The notes beneath the pieces were generated by a model. The model did no database searches, had not been told where the DNA came from, and was given only the letters and a program-made list of their open reading frames with translations. From Chrysomallon squamiferum (taxonomy: Eukaryota; Mollusca; Gastropoda; Neomphalida; Peltospiridae), in NCBI GenBank assembly GCA_012295275.1, contig CM022674.1, positions 13,878,364-13,942,363 of the forward strand: a stretch of DNA of 64,000 bases, in the 5' to 3' direction. Below, piece after piece: positions 1-11,745 of the stretch; positions within the stretch are counted from its first letter, which is position 1; every line of letters starts with the position of its first letter. Made by a program: the position numbers and the translations under genes.

Positions 1-253
1 AAAGCTTCACTGCAAGTCTTTGTCTGGAAAGAAGGTGCCAGTGTTTTGAGTTCGCAAGGCAGAAAAGACGAATTACCAATGGGAATAGTCTAGATGCACA
101 CGTCATCTTCTATTAAAGTAAAACTACGTTGCTTTAAAAACAAAAGAAAATATTTTAAGTGCAGGATTACTAGTGAAGATTAATTTTGCGAAATTTTGTG
201 CAGTTTAAATCCTTGAGTTCTCTAAAACATTTTTCATTTATGATATACTATTA
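1..253. other. Non-coding, no feature recognised
   Basis: AT-rich sequence with no ORF of note, no splice-flanked coding segment and no repeat that I recognise. Confidence 0.6.
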
Positions 254-739
254 CAGTCGAGCCTCCGTTTAACGGATTAGGTGAAAAATTGTCCGAAGAC
301 TATTAGAAGTAGAATAAATATTAATATGTATAAATGAATATAATACTGAATAATAGAAAAGAGCTAAATTATTTTAAATTCACAATGTAAAATAATATGC
401 AGAACTAAATTCACAGTTTTTACTCAAACAGATGGATAAAAAATGTGTCTTATTTTGCTGTGATCGTATAGTGGCGCTATTCTCAAAAAAAAAAAAAAAA
501 AAAAATAATAATAATAATATCTAGAGAATTTTAAGATGAAATACAGAGACGCACTATATGAATAAACACGTGGCCACTGTAGACAAATAGACTGGCATAC
601 TCTTTCAAGCACTTTGGCAACTCTCGGACGGATTAGAAATTCGGTAGAGTCGGGAATACTCGTATAATTTCCAGATTTTCCGTATTTTCCGAAATCCGGG
701 CAATAGGCGTCCGTTAAATGGAGTATCGAGTCGATACTG
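254..739. mobile_element. Degraded non-autonomous DNA transposon (pogo/Tc1-like ends)
   Basis: The left end reads CAGTCGAGCCTCCGTTTAAC. The right end, reverse-complemented, contains CTCGATACTCCATTTAACGG, so the two ends form imperfect terminal inverted repeats sharing CTCC(G/A)TTTAACGGA. A TA precedes the left end. The inside is about 480 bp, non-coding, with a poly-A/AAT run. CAGTCGA-type termini occur on pogo/Tigger-like elements (family knowledge). The family assignment and the exact right boundary are inferences. Confidence 0.45.
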
Positions 740-1182
740 ATAAAACAATTTTATATTAACACATCTGTTAGTATTATGTCTAAAAAGTTTCAAGAAATTT
801 GATGTTGTTAAATAATGCGCTTAAGAATACGTACTCACGCCCACTCGCCCACACGCATACCTTAGAAATGTTGGCTGTTACCAAATATAATCTTATCCTC
901 GTGTTCCCTGCTATCAGTTACAGCGGATTTTATCACACGCCATGCTAGAGGTTGAATTCATTAAATTAAGCTTTAGATTAATAGACATGTTTATGACAAA
1001 TGTCTTCACGTCTGCGTAGTTAGTTCGTTATTCATTTTAAATTTAAATACATCTCCGAAGCTGCGAATAAGAGCAGATTTGACTAATTACGAAGGAAATA
1101 TGTTATTTAACGACGCGAAAAGAAACCCAACAAAAAACAATGGACAACACGTTATTAATGGTTTCTTACCGTTAAAAAGTCT

Positions 1183-1210
1183 CCCTCTCTCCGTCTATCT
1201 GTCTCTCTCC

Positions 1211-1308
<98 letters not shown>

Positions 1309-1345
1309 CTCCTCCTCCTCCTCCTCCTCCTCTTCATCCTCCCCC
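1183..1345. repeat. (CT)n microsatellite followed by (CTC)n
   Basis: About 80 bp of nearly pure CT dinucleotide runs into about 30 bp of CTC trinucleotide. ORFs over this tract encode only Ser-Leu or Arg-Glu runs and are not genes. Confidence 0.95.
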
Positions 1346-1408
1346 TCTCGTTTTCCAGATTAATCATTACTTTATTAGTATTATTATGTACAGACAGCAT
1401 TCCGGTTG

Positions 1409-1746
1409 TGACGTCATTCCAGCTGGGCTTTGGTGTCAAAAACATACAAAGTGTCTGTCTGTTATGTTGTCAGTATGTTCGTCTGCACTACGGTGCCTTT
1501 TGTTTAACAAAGGCTCACAAACAAACTGAGTACTTATTTACAGAGTACCAGTCGCGGTACGAATGAACTGTCTGAAAACATTCTTTGTTCGTACAAGTTA
1601 TTATTTTATTTAGTTTAATAACAAATGACGACAATAAAATATTGCAGTTGCAAAACCGTTAACAGCTGGAATCATGACGTCATAGCATACAGGGCGGACT
1701 GGAAGAAACCAAAGAACATTGATCCGCACTGTACGTAATGACGTCA
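1409..1746. promoter_or_regulatory. Cluster of three perfect CRE octamers
   Basis: The palindrome TGACGTCA, the CREB/ATF binding site, occurs at 1409-1416, 1675-1682 and 1739-1746. A TATTAAAG sequence follows the third copy closely. Neuropeptide genes are often CRE-regulated, and the next plus-strand gene is the neuropeptide precursor, so this could be its promoter or enhancer. That link is inference: it lies 10 kb upstream and the first exon was not found. Confidence 0.4.
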
Positions 1747-3486
1747 CTATTAAAGAAAAATGGCGCTACCCACATAGCTCTGAAACTGTACTTTTTTGGT
1801 GTCATGCCTCGATATTAATTAAAACTGGACGGCAAAAACTCAACAAAACATAACGTAAAAGTGAGCTGAATATATTTCTTCGTATCACTATAGATACATT
1901 AAAAAAAAAAAAAAAAAAAAAAATAATAATAATAATAAATAAAATAAAGCTTAAAACTTTATTTTAGTAATAGTTTAGAAAACAGACAGTAACAATAACT
2001 GTTACATTTATTTATCAAACATTTTAAGTGTTATATTTTATATGCACGTATTTTCTTTTGAAAGTGAAAATATTTTTGAAAAGTGCTTGATGAAATAAAA
2101 GCTGTGGAAGAAAAATATGCTAAAATGAATCAATGAACGATGTGCACAAAACTTTTTGTAAGCATCGTTTGAAAAAACAAAACAAATCGCTTCCTCTTCT
2201 CTGGAAAAGAAAATAGCGGATAAAAGGTAAAGATTGTTTTAATGTTTTCAGAATTGTGAATCTCTACTAAATATACCGTTAACAGTATTTTGAAAGGAGC
2301 GACCGTTGTTATAATAATAATAAGAAGAAGAAGAAGAAGAAGAAGAATTATAACAACAAAAGCAAATACGGAAATTGCCGAAAATATACGAAGTGGGACG
2401 ATTCGTTACCAGAATTGTAACAAACACTGGTTATAATTAAATGGATTTATTAAGCTTTCTTATCTTAAGTGCTGTTAAAGAAGTCGGCAAACAAAAGGCG
2501 TTTTATATTAATTTATAGACGACAAAACAAACGCGAATAATGGAGGGCGATTATTTTATCTCACATCGCAAAAGATTTTATTTATGGTGTTTGCGTCAAA
2601 ATTCGAAATGAGTGTTTGATTCGGACTAATTATAAACAATTTGCGGTTGCGTGGAATACAGAAATACAAAATGAAACACTGGAGTTATTAATTAGCAGCA
2701 ATAAATGACGAAAAAGGAGCGTTAAATAATACAAAAGAAATGAAGACTGTAAATTACGTTTTGACATGAGTGTTAATCCGACATCTGTTTCTTTATGCAT
2801 CAGTAATTACGAAAAATGAATTTCATGCCGTTTTTGTGTCGCTATTGTATAGTGACCTGTGATATTTATTTAAATAGAATAATAATAATAAAAATAAAAT
2901 AAAATAAAATTACTAAAATAAAATAAAATAAAATAAAATAAAATTAAATTAAAATGAATAAAAATAAATAACAATTACAAATTTAAAAATAAAAATAAAA
3001 ACAAAAAATAAAAATATAATGAAAAAGAACAGTCTGATATAGATTATTTGCTTTCAAATCATTAAAAAAAAAAAAAAGAATAAAAAAAAAAAAAAATAAA
3101 AAAAAAAATAAAAACAGTGCTGAGATTAAGTACAAATTTCAATTTCCGGTTTACTGAGATTTTACATTTCAGTATTTGATTTTATGTCAGCCATGTTCTG
3201 ATCTATAATTTCTTCATCACTGTAGCAACAGTGATAAACTAGCTTATTTATTTTTGAGAAATACAACAACTATAAACAAAAGTATTAACTCATTTAATCA
3301 CCAGACGTTCATGAACAAGAAAACAAACATTACATTTACTAAACTGTTTAAATTCGCGAGGTCAACCAGTCAAATCGAACATTTTCGCATTCTGTTCTGG
3401 GAAGATCCAAATGGGGAGAGAAAGATATTTGTTGTTGTTTTTTTCATTTTCGATCGATGTGTTCGTTTTCTTCTTCCTCTTCGTCG

Positions 3487-3521
<35 letters not shown>

Positions 3522-5499
3522 TTCTTCTTCTTCTTCTTCTTCTTTCATTTCTTTCCTCATAATCAGTCATTATTAGCAAAACTCATCATAAATTGTATTA
3601 TCGACCACAAAATGGCGGCCATTTCTTTTTCTGAAGTCTTGGATTCGCTCTTACTGTTTATATCCGGGATTAACTCCAGCGCGTGAAACAAATAAGAAAA
3701 TCTTCGCTTTTCACATTAACAGGATTTTCTGTTCGTATCGAAAGTCGTCCTAAGCCAATAGTGTTAGCAGAAAAGTGTTTGAATTAACACAAAACACTTT
3801 GTCATCTGTGTCGAAATTTCTACATCACTGGTGAAAGTATTTCAATTACTTCTACTTGAGGCTAACGGAACGATCACACGAAGATAACTGGCTTATGTAC
3901 AGTTTTGATTTATTTAAATTTTTGTGGCTAATAACGTGTTTCTAAAACCAGAAACATTTTATTCTCGGTTAAATGAAAACCGGTTCAATACACTCAAAAT
4001 GTTCGAGTGTTAGCCTTTGTGCTTATTAATGTTTCCACATACATAACACTTACTTGCTGCGTCAACACGATGAATACGCTTACTTTTACTGTGAAAAGAT
4101 CTTGACATTCTTAAATTAAATATTGACATTTAAAAACTGATGGTGTTTTGAGCTTGTTGACTTTTAAAATAATCACACACAGGACATAATAATAAAAAAA
4201 TATAAAGCAACATTTACCGATTTACTCAAGCACTGAATCTCAGTAACAATTCAGATAATCTGGATGACATGTGAAAGTAAACGTACATAAATTTGTTATC
4301 ATTTTTGTTTGTTTGTTGTTTTCACAGTAGTCTGGTCTCTGGCGTTACTACTTACATTGTCAGTAATTCCAGTGTTCTCTGATTTCGATTTTGACAGATA
4401 TAAAAATTATTATTATATTTTATTTTTCATAAGCTACACAGTGATATGTTTTTGCTGTTTCTGCTTCTATTAGTATCACTACAACATCACCGCTATTAAC
4501 AATAATTGCTGTTGTTACCGCTACTACTACCGTTACCATTACTACTACTATTATTATTATCACCACTATTATACTATCACTACTACTACTATAACTATTG
4601 TTACTTCCTATATATACTCTAGTCCTACTACTGTTATAATTATTACCACTACTATTACTATTACAACAAACGCTTTACTACTGCTAGTTCTACTACCACT
4701 AATATATACTACTCATATTGTTACAACAAAAATAACAAAAGCACTACCATTAACACTGTTTTGTACTATTGCTATTACAGATGTATCACCATTATTACTA
4801 TTTATCATCATCAACATCATCATCATTATCATCATCATCTCATCAGTGACAAAAAATTAGAGCAACAAACTTTTCATTCCTTAATTCTCTCTTCATTCAC
4901 AACCAAAAAAATATTTTCGTAAAGAGCACAAGACAGAAAAAAAAAGAAGAAGAAAAAAAAGAGAAAAAGAGTCTGCTAAATTCATTAACAACCATTCATG
5001 AAAAGGGGAAAAGGAAAAATTCAATTATTACAGCAAATTACAGTGTTAATTGAAATATCTAAAACAAAGGAGAAACAGTCTGAAAATAAACAGTTTTGTT
5101 TGTCATGGACTGTCAAGGTTTATTAATGACACTCTTAAATGAACGACGAAATTAAAGGGAATGGAGTTGTTATGCGGGATCTAAATTAATATTTCATTTT
5201 GTTGTGAAATATTTTTTGTTATATTCCTGTTACTGCCTAATTAATTTGTTTCTTTCATCTTATTTTTTTCTTTTTCTAACCGCTATGGTGACTAAATTAA
5301 TCAGTCTTGTATTTCGTTATTGTCTAATATATATATATATTCCTTGTATTTTTGTTGCCGTCTAATTAATATATATGTACCATATTTTTATTCTTATTAT
5401 AAAAATGAGTAATTCATGTATTTTTGTTACAGTCTAATTAATATTTTTTTTTTACTGTTATGTCATGCACATACCTCAAGAATTTCTCTTTTAGCTATA

Positions 5500-5532
<33 letters not shown>

Positions 5533-5745
5533 CTCATAAACATTATATAAATTATTATTTCATAGTATAAATCTTAATGATGATTTCTTAACATATGTTA
5601 AATGATTCATTTAATAACTTACATTTTAATTTTTGTTTCGACTGGACAAACTGTCTATGGGAAAGTATATCATTTTAAAGAACGTTCATGCTGAACAAAT
5701 AAGTGTAGACCATAGAGTGGCTCTTAGTAGCTTCTCTTCTGTGAT
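1747..5745. other. Gene-poor intergenic or intronic stretch
   Basis: No supported gene. It holds poly-A runs (1902-1922), AAG repeats near 2325, AAAT/AAAAT-rich sequence (2875-3115), CAT/CTT trinucleotides (3485-3545), a long cryptically simple trinucleotide tract (4480-4860) and TA runs near 5330 and 5510. If the neuropeptide promoter is at 1.4-1.8 kb, this would be its first intron. Confidence 0.6.
4480..4860. repeat. Cryptically simple (ACT/ATT)n tract
   Basis: An interrupted mixture of ACT, ATT, CAT and ACC triplets over about 380 bp, never a pure array. It looks like an old, decayed trinucleotide repeat. Confidence 0.7.
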
Positions 5746-6200
5746 CATTAATAACATGTAACGTACGTGATGACGATCAGCCAGGTTAATGTTTAATCAT
5801 TATACGTAATAACACGTAACGTACGTGATAATGTTTAACTTGTTTCTGTTAATATTCAGTCATTGTACGTAATAACACGTAACGTACGTGATAATGTTTA
5901 ACTTGTTTCTGTTAATATTCAGTCATTGTGCGTAATAACACGTAACGTACACGATAATGTTTTACTTGTACGGGTTAATATTTAAGTTATACGTAATAAC
6001 ATGTAACGTACGTGATGTTTTAACTTGTATGTTTAGCAGTTACACGTATTAACGCGTAACGTACGTGATAAATTTAACGAAAACTTTCCTGCATTAATGT
6101 TTAATCATTATAGTGTAATAGCGTGCGTGGTGTTTAATTTGTTTGTGTTAATCTTCAGACATTTCATGTAATAATGTTTAACGTACGTGACAATGTTTAC
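5746..6200. repeat. ~60-bp tandem repeat carrying ACGTACGT
   Basis: About seven and a half degenerate units spaced 54-63 bp apart. Each is anchored by a version of TAACGTACGTGAT (near 5761, 5819, 5880, 5943, 6004, 6058 and 6180) followed by AT-rich sequence such as AATGTTTAACTTG and a TAATA(T)TCAGTCATT segment. The unit core is palindromic. It has no coding potential. Confidence 0.85.
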
Positions 6201-7548
6201 GTTACAGTGCAGCTTTATGAAGTACTTATGAACCAATAAATGAATATGCTAGGTTCAAGATGAAGAGAAGAGAATTATAAACTGTTAAATATTTCTGGCT
6301 TTAGAGACCAAAGGGATCGATTTAAAAAAAGAAAAACGCAGACCCACCCAACAAACACAACAAATAAAATGCTAAATATTTTCTGTGAATGTTTGTTAAA
6401 ATATTGGTTTGGAACAAAAGAACGAATGAAATTAAAAAAAGGATATTACACAGAATTATTCAAACATATACGTACCATTTTGTTAGCCTTTAAGAATATG
6501 TATGTATATCATAAATTTCAGTCACAGGTGAAACAGAATCGCGTGCTCAAACACTCTTAACTTTCGTTCCAACCCAATATATACATAATTACAATCGTTT
6601 AATATACATAATTTATATTAATTCATTAAGACCTAGCAGTAGTTTATAGAATTATGCTTCTTTACCTCTTTCATCACTAATTAAATAGTTGTAATAATTT
6701 TCATATCTAGCGAGCTACAATCACCCTCAGATACACGTACATCAGACTTATGTGGAGATTACTTAACAAGAGGTTTCCTGCCTTATTATTATTATTATTA
6801 TTATTATTGTTAATTGCTTTTGTTTTGGTTGCTGTTGTTGTTATTATTATTATTTTTATCATCATCATCATCGTCGTCGTCATTAACTGTTATTATTTTA
6901 AATAAACAATGATTAATATTGCTATATCTGTCTGATACTTTGTTACTTTACAGAGATGTTCAGACGTTCGTATATTTTGACTTTCGTTCTGTTTTGCAGA
7001 ACATTTCATTTATTTCATTGAGGGAGCATCTGCATTTTGCTAAAAGGACTGTACTTAATTTTTATTTTATATCTGTTTCGCTAAGCGAAAGAAATAAAAG
7101 TAGCAGCCTCTATACATCCCTTACTATTTTATTATGATCCTTTATTATTAGCAAAGACTGACCTTTTTGTACACATTTCTTGGAAATATTTAGGCCGTGT
7201 TTGTATCCTCTGAGGCACAAACAGTATTTGAAATTGTATGCCTGTAAACTGCGAGGCATGATGCTGATAAATTATACCTTACAGATCAGGAAGAATTGTG
7301 GGCGAGTGCTTCCATCTCCCCGTTTTTATGAATTCTATTTCAGATGACTCGGATTAAGTGAAAGAATTTGGGAATAATCTTGCCAAAATTGATAATGTTT
7401 TTCACGCATTGATTATATCAAATTGCTATCTGAGTTTTTGTTGTTCTTGTAGTTTTAAACAAATTTAAGAAAAATAAAAAAAAAAATAAAAGAAAAGAAA
7501 AGACAGAAAGAGGCAAATTGTTACTGTTTAATAATATTTTTCTGATCG

Positions 7549-7551
<3 letters not shown>
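6201..7551. other. Non-coding, no feature recognised
   Basis: AT-rich with short ATT (6784-6808) and CAT/CGT triplet runs. Short ORFs here (for example near 6369-6560 and 6919-7137) have no splice context or recognisable domain. Confidence 0.6.
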
Positions 7552-7611
<60 letters not shown>

Positions 7612-7626
7612 AGAAGAAGAAAAAGA
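7552..7626. repeat. (GA)n then (GAA)n microsatellite
   Basis: About 55 bp of GA dinucleotide followed by AAG triplets. Confidence 0.95.
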
Positions 7627-8106
7627 AATACAAAAAAATATATATTACAACAGAATCTTGCAAAGATGAAATTTCAGTTAAAACAGATTATCTGAATGAA
7701 CTTTACAAAAATTACACATATTCTGATTACCTAATCATTACTTTGGACTAATGATGACACCACTTCTGCTCTTCGACTTCAATAAGACCTTTTTATATTG
7801 GATGACATAAAATTAACTCTTCCACGTTCATTCATTTAAAAAGATTTTTTTCTTAATATGTTTTTTTTTTTAATCTTTTTGTTTTGTTTAGATGTTTGAA
7901 ATAAATATGATGACGTTGAGTATGAACGTGCAAATAACAACATCAACAAACAAAACAACAGTAACAACAACAAAAACAACAACATAAAAAAAGCCAATCA
8001 AATAGTGAACTGATTTCGTTATTATTTGCCGTCTTCTTAAAGGAAATGTCATTCGTACAGTATTCACTGATAATACAATTTGTACATTTTAATTTGTAAA
8101 TCTGCA

Positions 8107-8152
<46 letters not shown>
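8107..8152. repeat. (CA)n microsatellite
   Basis: Pure CA dinucleotide array of about 22 units. Confidence 0.95.
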
Positions 8153-8156
<4 letters not shown>

Positions 8157-9504
8157 AAAATAGCATATAAAAGGAAGACTTGTATCTTTGGTGGACTTCA
8201 TGTCGCCACGAGAAAATGGCGTAAACACATTTCAGTTATCTCGAACGAACGAGAACATGCGTTAACTCGCAATAAATGGGCTCAGATTCACATCAGTTTC
8301 GATTTTAATATAGATCTGTTTTTTTCATTGTTAACAATTAGCCACTTTCGCTGACGTGTCCATTAAAATCCGTGCTGATTATACGTTAATTAGTTTACTT
8401 TTCAGGTAAGGCAAAAACGCTGAGAAAACATTAATTTACAGCGATTGTAGAGAAAACCTTTCGTACGGCAAACACATAACTTTCACCTCATAAACGGATG
8501 AAAAGAACGAGTGTCAATACAGCGTATTTTCCATTTAACATTAAATACACATTATCGCGTCCGAGACAGAAAAGCGAAAAAAGAAAAAAGTGACAGATGT
8601 ATTTAATATTTGTATTTGATAACGTTCAAATAAAAACAAAAGGCTTGACAGATCGATAAACGTGAGTTTGAAGCATATTAGAGTATTATTTTTACGGAAG
8701 GATTTACATTAACAAAGTAAGGCAATTTTTTCTTCTTTTTTTTCTTCTCTTCTTTCGGTCAAATAGCTGCAGTAATAATAGGAAATCGGAAGAGCGTGTT
8801 CGATTTGTGAGGCAGTAAAGTTGAATGAAATTTTAAGCCGTTAAATTTTACACACAGTTAGTAATAATTAGAAATTTAAGATTAAAAAAAAAAAAAAAAT
8901 AGCGTAACATTTCTTTCTGAAAGCTCTTTGCGATGTTCTGGACATTACTAATTTTATTGAAAAGAACGGAAAATCGATTATTTGAAAAAAAAAAAAAAAA
9001 AAAAAAAATTCTCGCTTTTGATCACCCCGTGTGATTAAAACATCAACAAGATTGTCAGGTATCAGGATCGCAACTGGATACCGGATTTTTCTAAATTTGT
9101 TTATTAATATATTATTACAAACTCAAAAAAAAAAAATCGTTCATTTGACATTAATAATAGATAATATTAAAAAGTGTCCTTTGATATTCATTATTTATGG
9201 AATGATGGAATGCAGCAGTAGCATAGAGTTTTCGAAACATTATCAGCTGCGAAATTCAAAAAATATTTTAGATACTGAAGTTATTCTGTATAATAAATTT
9301 CACCACTATACATTATTAAATTATTAATTTCAAAATATAGTTTAAAAATTAAAGAAACAAGAACACACACACAAAAAAAAAAATACAAGAAGAGAAAAAC
9401 ATCAAATAAATAAATAAATAAATAAGCAAAAAACAAACAAACACACACACACACACACACAAAAAAGAGGTAATATGTATGAACTTTCATTTTAAGAGAA
9501 AACT
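8153..9504. other. Non-coding, no feature recognised
   Basis: AT-rich sequence with poly-A runs at 8883-8900 and 8985-9008 and a short CA run near 9441. No supported gene on either strand. Confidence 0.6.
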
Positions 9505-9570
9505 TAAAAATAAACAAACAACAAAAAAAATCCACAGCTAATTAGATATTTAGATATTTGCTGTTTCATT

Positions 9571-9648
<78 letters not shown>

Positions 9649-9727
9649 TTATCACATATGAAACAGCAAATATCTAAATATCTAATTAGCTGTGGATCTT
9701 TTTGTTGTTTGTTTATTTTAATAAATG

Positions 9728-9816
<89 letters not shown>
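9505..9816. repeat. Inverted repeat with microsatellite loop and flank
   Basis: The 40 bp at 9530-9569 are the exact reverse complement of 9658-9697. The similarity extends imperfectly out to about 9505 and 9720. Between the arms lie (CT)n (9573-9627) and (TA)n. To the right lie (TA)n and (AG)n (9731-9816), as if the microsatellites were also mirrored. It could be a foldback element, an inverted duplication or an assembly artefact. Confidence 0.85.
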
Positions 9817-9818
<2 letters not shown>

Positions 9819-11745
9819 AAAACAAAGAAAAAAGAGAAAAATAATCAGCGATAATTTAGCGTTGGCGCGCACTATTTTAAAAGCCCAGAACGCATCTGTA
9901 TCCATTTACTCGAAATTCTCCTGTTTTTTTTTAAAAAAAATTATTACTATTTTTATTATTATCATTATTTTTTTTTAATTAATTTTAAAAATTAATAACT
10001 TTCCTTATTGTTATTTTTAATTTTCTAAACAACCAGTTTGTATTTGATGAACCTCGAATGAGTTTTATTAATAACAATACATGATTACTTTAAGTTTCGT
10101 TTCGAGTCTTGCGCGGAGTTTTGAAGTACGTCACGTGACACGCTATTCCTTTTTATGTCATAGAAATTATTTGCTGTCCGCCATTAATGACCAAAATGTC
10201 TTTACCAGATCTGAAGATAAATTGAAAAGTAGTTGACGATAATTTATTGTCGACAATCGATAAATCGTTTGGGTAAATTTCGTGTAAAACTGCCAGTTAC
10301 TTAACTGCCAGTCATTTAATAACTGTCAGTTAGCGCAGCTCCATTAATAATAATAACTATATTTCTTCGCCAAACACATCTCGCACTAAAGAGAATACAT
10401 AACTAAAAACTGTTTTTAAATCACCTGCAGTTTCGTAAGTAGATTACGATGATAAATATCTCCGCATTCCGCACAGTTTCTTAACAACCAATAATTTCTT
10501 TCTTCGTTTTCTTCTTCTTCTTCTTCTAAAAGCAATTATGAGGCAAGAAATAGTTCATTTTTAATTAATATTCATGACAGTTATGAATTTATTCCTAACA
10601 ACAACATCAACAACATAACAACATTAGTTTAATATTTAAGACACATTATATATTTCCAAAGAATTGTAAAAATTTATGTTTCAGACAATCACAGGCTTTC
10701 GTGAACAGTCGCCTGCTAAGGCTTTTCACGAAGTCATGTGACACAAACAAAATATGTGATTGGCTGAACTGGATATATTAAAGCAATATAGAGGGAAAGA
10801 ATATTATGCTTTATAAAAACAAGTTGTCAGAAAGGTACACGTATGTTGTGTTCCAAAACATATCGACCTTTTAACAAATGAAAACAACAATAACAAAAAT
10901 AGCAACACCACAGTAACAATAACAAAATTAACAACAGCGGCAATAACAACAATAATCTTTCCTTTTTCGTTTTTTACCCATTTTGCTAACGAGACTAATT
11001 ATGAGATTATTTTCCTTAGAACAGTTCACTAATTTGTTGTTTCATTAATTAAATCTACGAATATATTTGATAACATTACATACTAATGACCGATTACAAT
11101 GGATGAATCTGCCCTGGGAGGTGCATAGATTCTTATAATTTTTGTTGTTTGTTTAATTATCAGCTTATTAAAAAGTATTTATATTTTTGGCGGTAGAAAT
11201 TGAAGCGATCGTTTGAATGAATTAAAGGGAAACAACTCTTGATAATTGTGTCAGTAACTTTACGTGGTTCGATTTTCTTAAATTAAATTTCTTTTATCGG
11301 ATCTTACATTTTGCAACATTTTCAAAATAAAGTATAATAAATATAAACGACAAAATTCTCCCCAGTTACCAGACTGATATATATATATATATATATATTT
11401 TTTTTTCTCTCTTCTATTTGCTATATTAATATTTATCACATATTGCGTACTAAATCGCCATCCTGTTTTTAACAAAAATAACGTGAAGTAAAATAAAATA
11501 AAATAAAATAAAATAAATAAATAAATAGCAACAACAACAGCAACAAATAAATAAATATATGAATAAACCAACCAACCGATAAACAAATATATATATATAT
11601 ATATAAACAAAACAATAAACAAATAAATAAATTATAAACGTAAAATGATCACAACAAAAATAACCTTTCTGTTTGAACATCAAATAATCATTAAGATTAA
11701 AATGTCACACAGTTTAATTACATTTTTTTACATCTCTTTTTGCAG
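9817..11745. other. Non-coding region upstream of the neuropeptide exon
   Basis: No coding exon could be supported. It contains TACGTCACGTGACAC (about 10,128-10,142, overlapping CRE-half and E-box sites), a reverse CCAAT-type TGATTGGCTG near 10,757 and a TTTATAAAAAC TATA-like site near 10,811. A pyrimidine-rich tract ending in TTTTTGCAG at 11,745 is the splice acceptor of the precursor exon. Long AAAT and AACAAC runs occupy 11,490-11,640. Confidence 0.55.

Noticed and set aside
1079-1445. ORFs on both strands with Ser-Leu or Arg-Glu runs
   Set aside because: They are readings of the (CT)n/(CTC)n microsatellite. The same applies to ORFs over the other GA, CA, TG and AAT arrays in the window.
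4446-4475. MFLLFLLLLVSL as the missing neuropeptide signal peptide
   Set aside because: Only nine residues precede a possible in-phase GT, the donor is poor, and it lies in a simple-sequence tract.
10811-10845. TATA-like site with downstream start as neuropeptide promoter
   Set aside because: The ATGs that follow give short non-hydrophobic frames, and no donor leads to the 11,746 acceptor.
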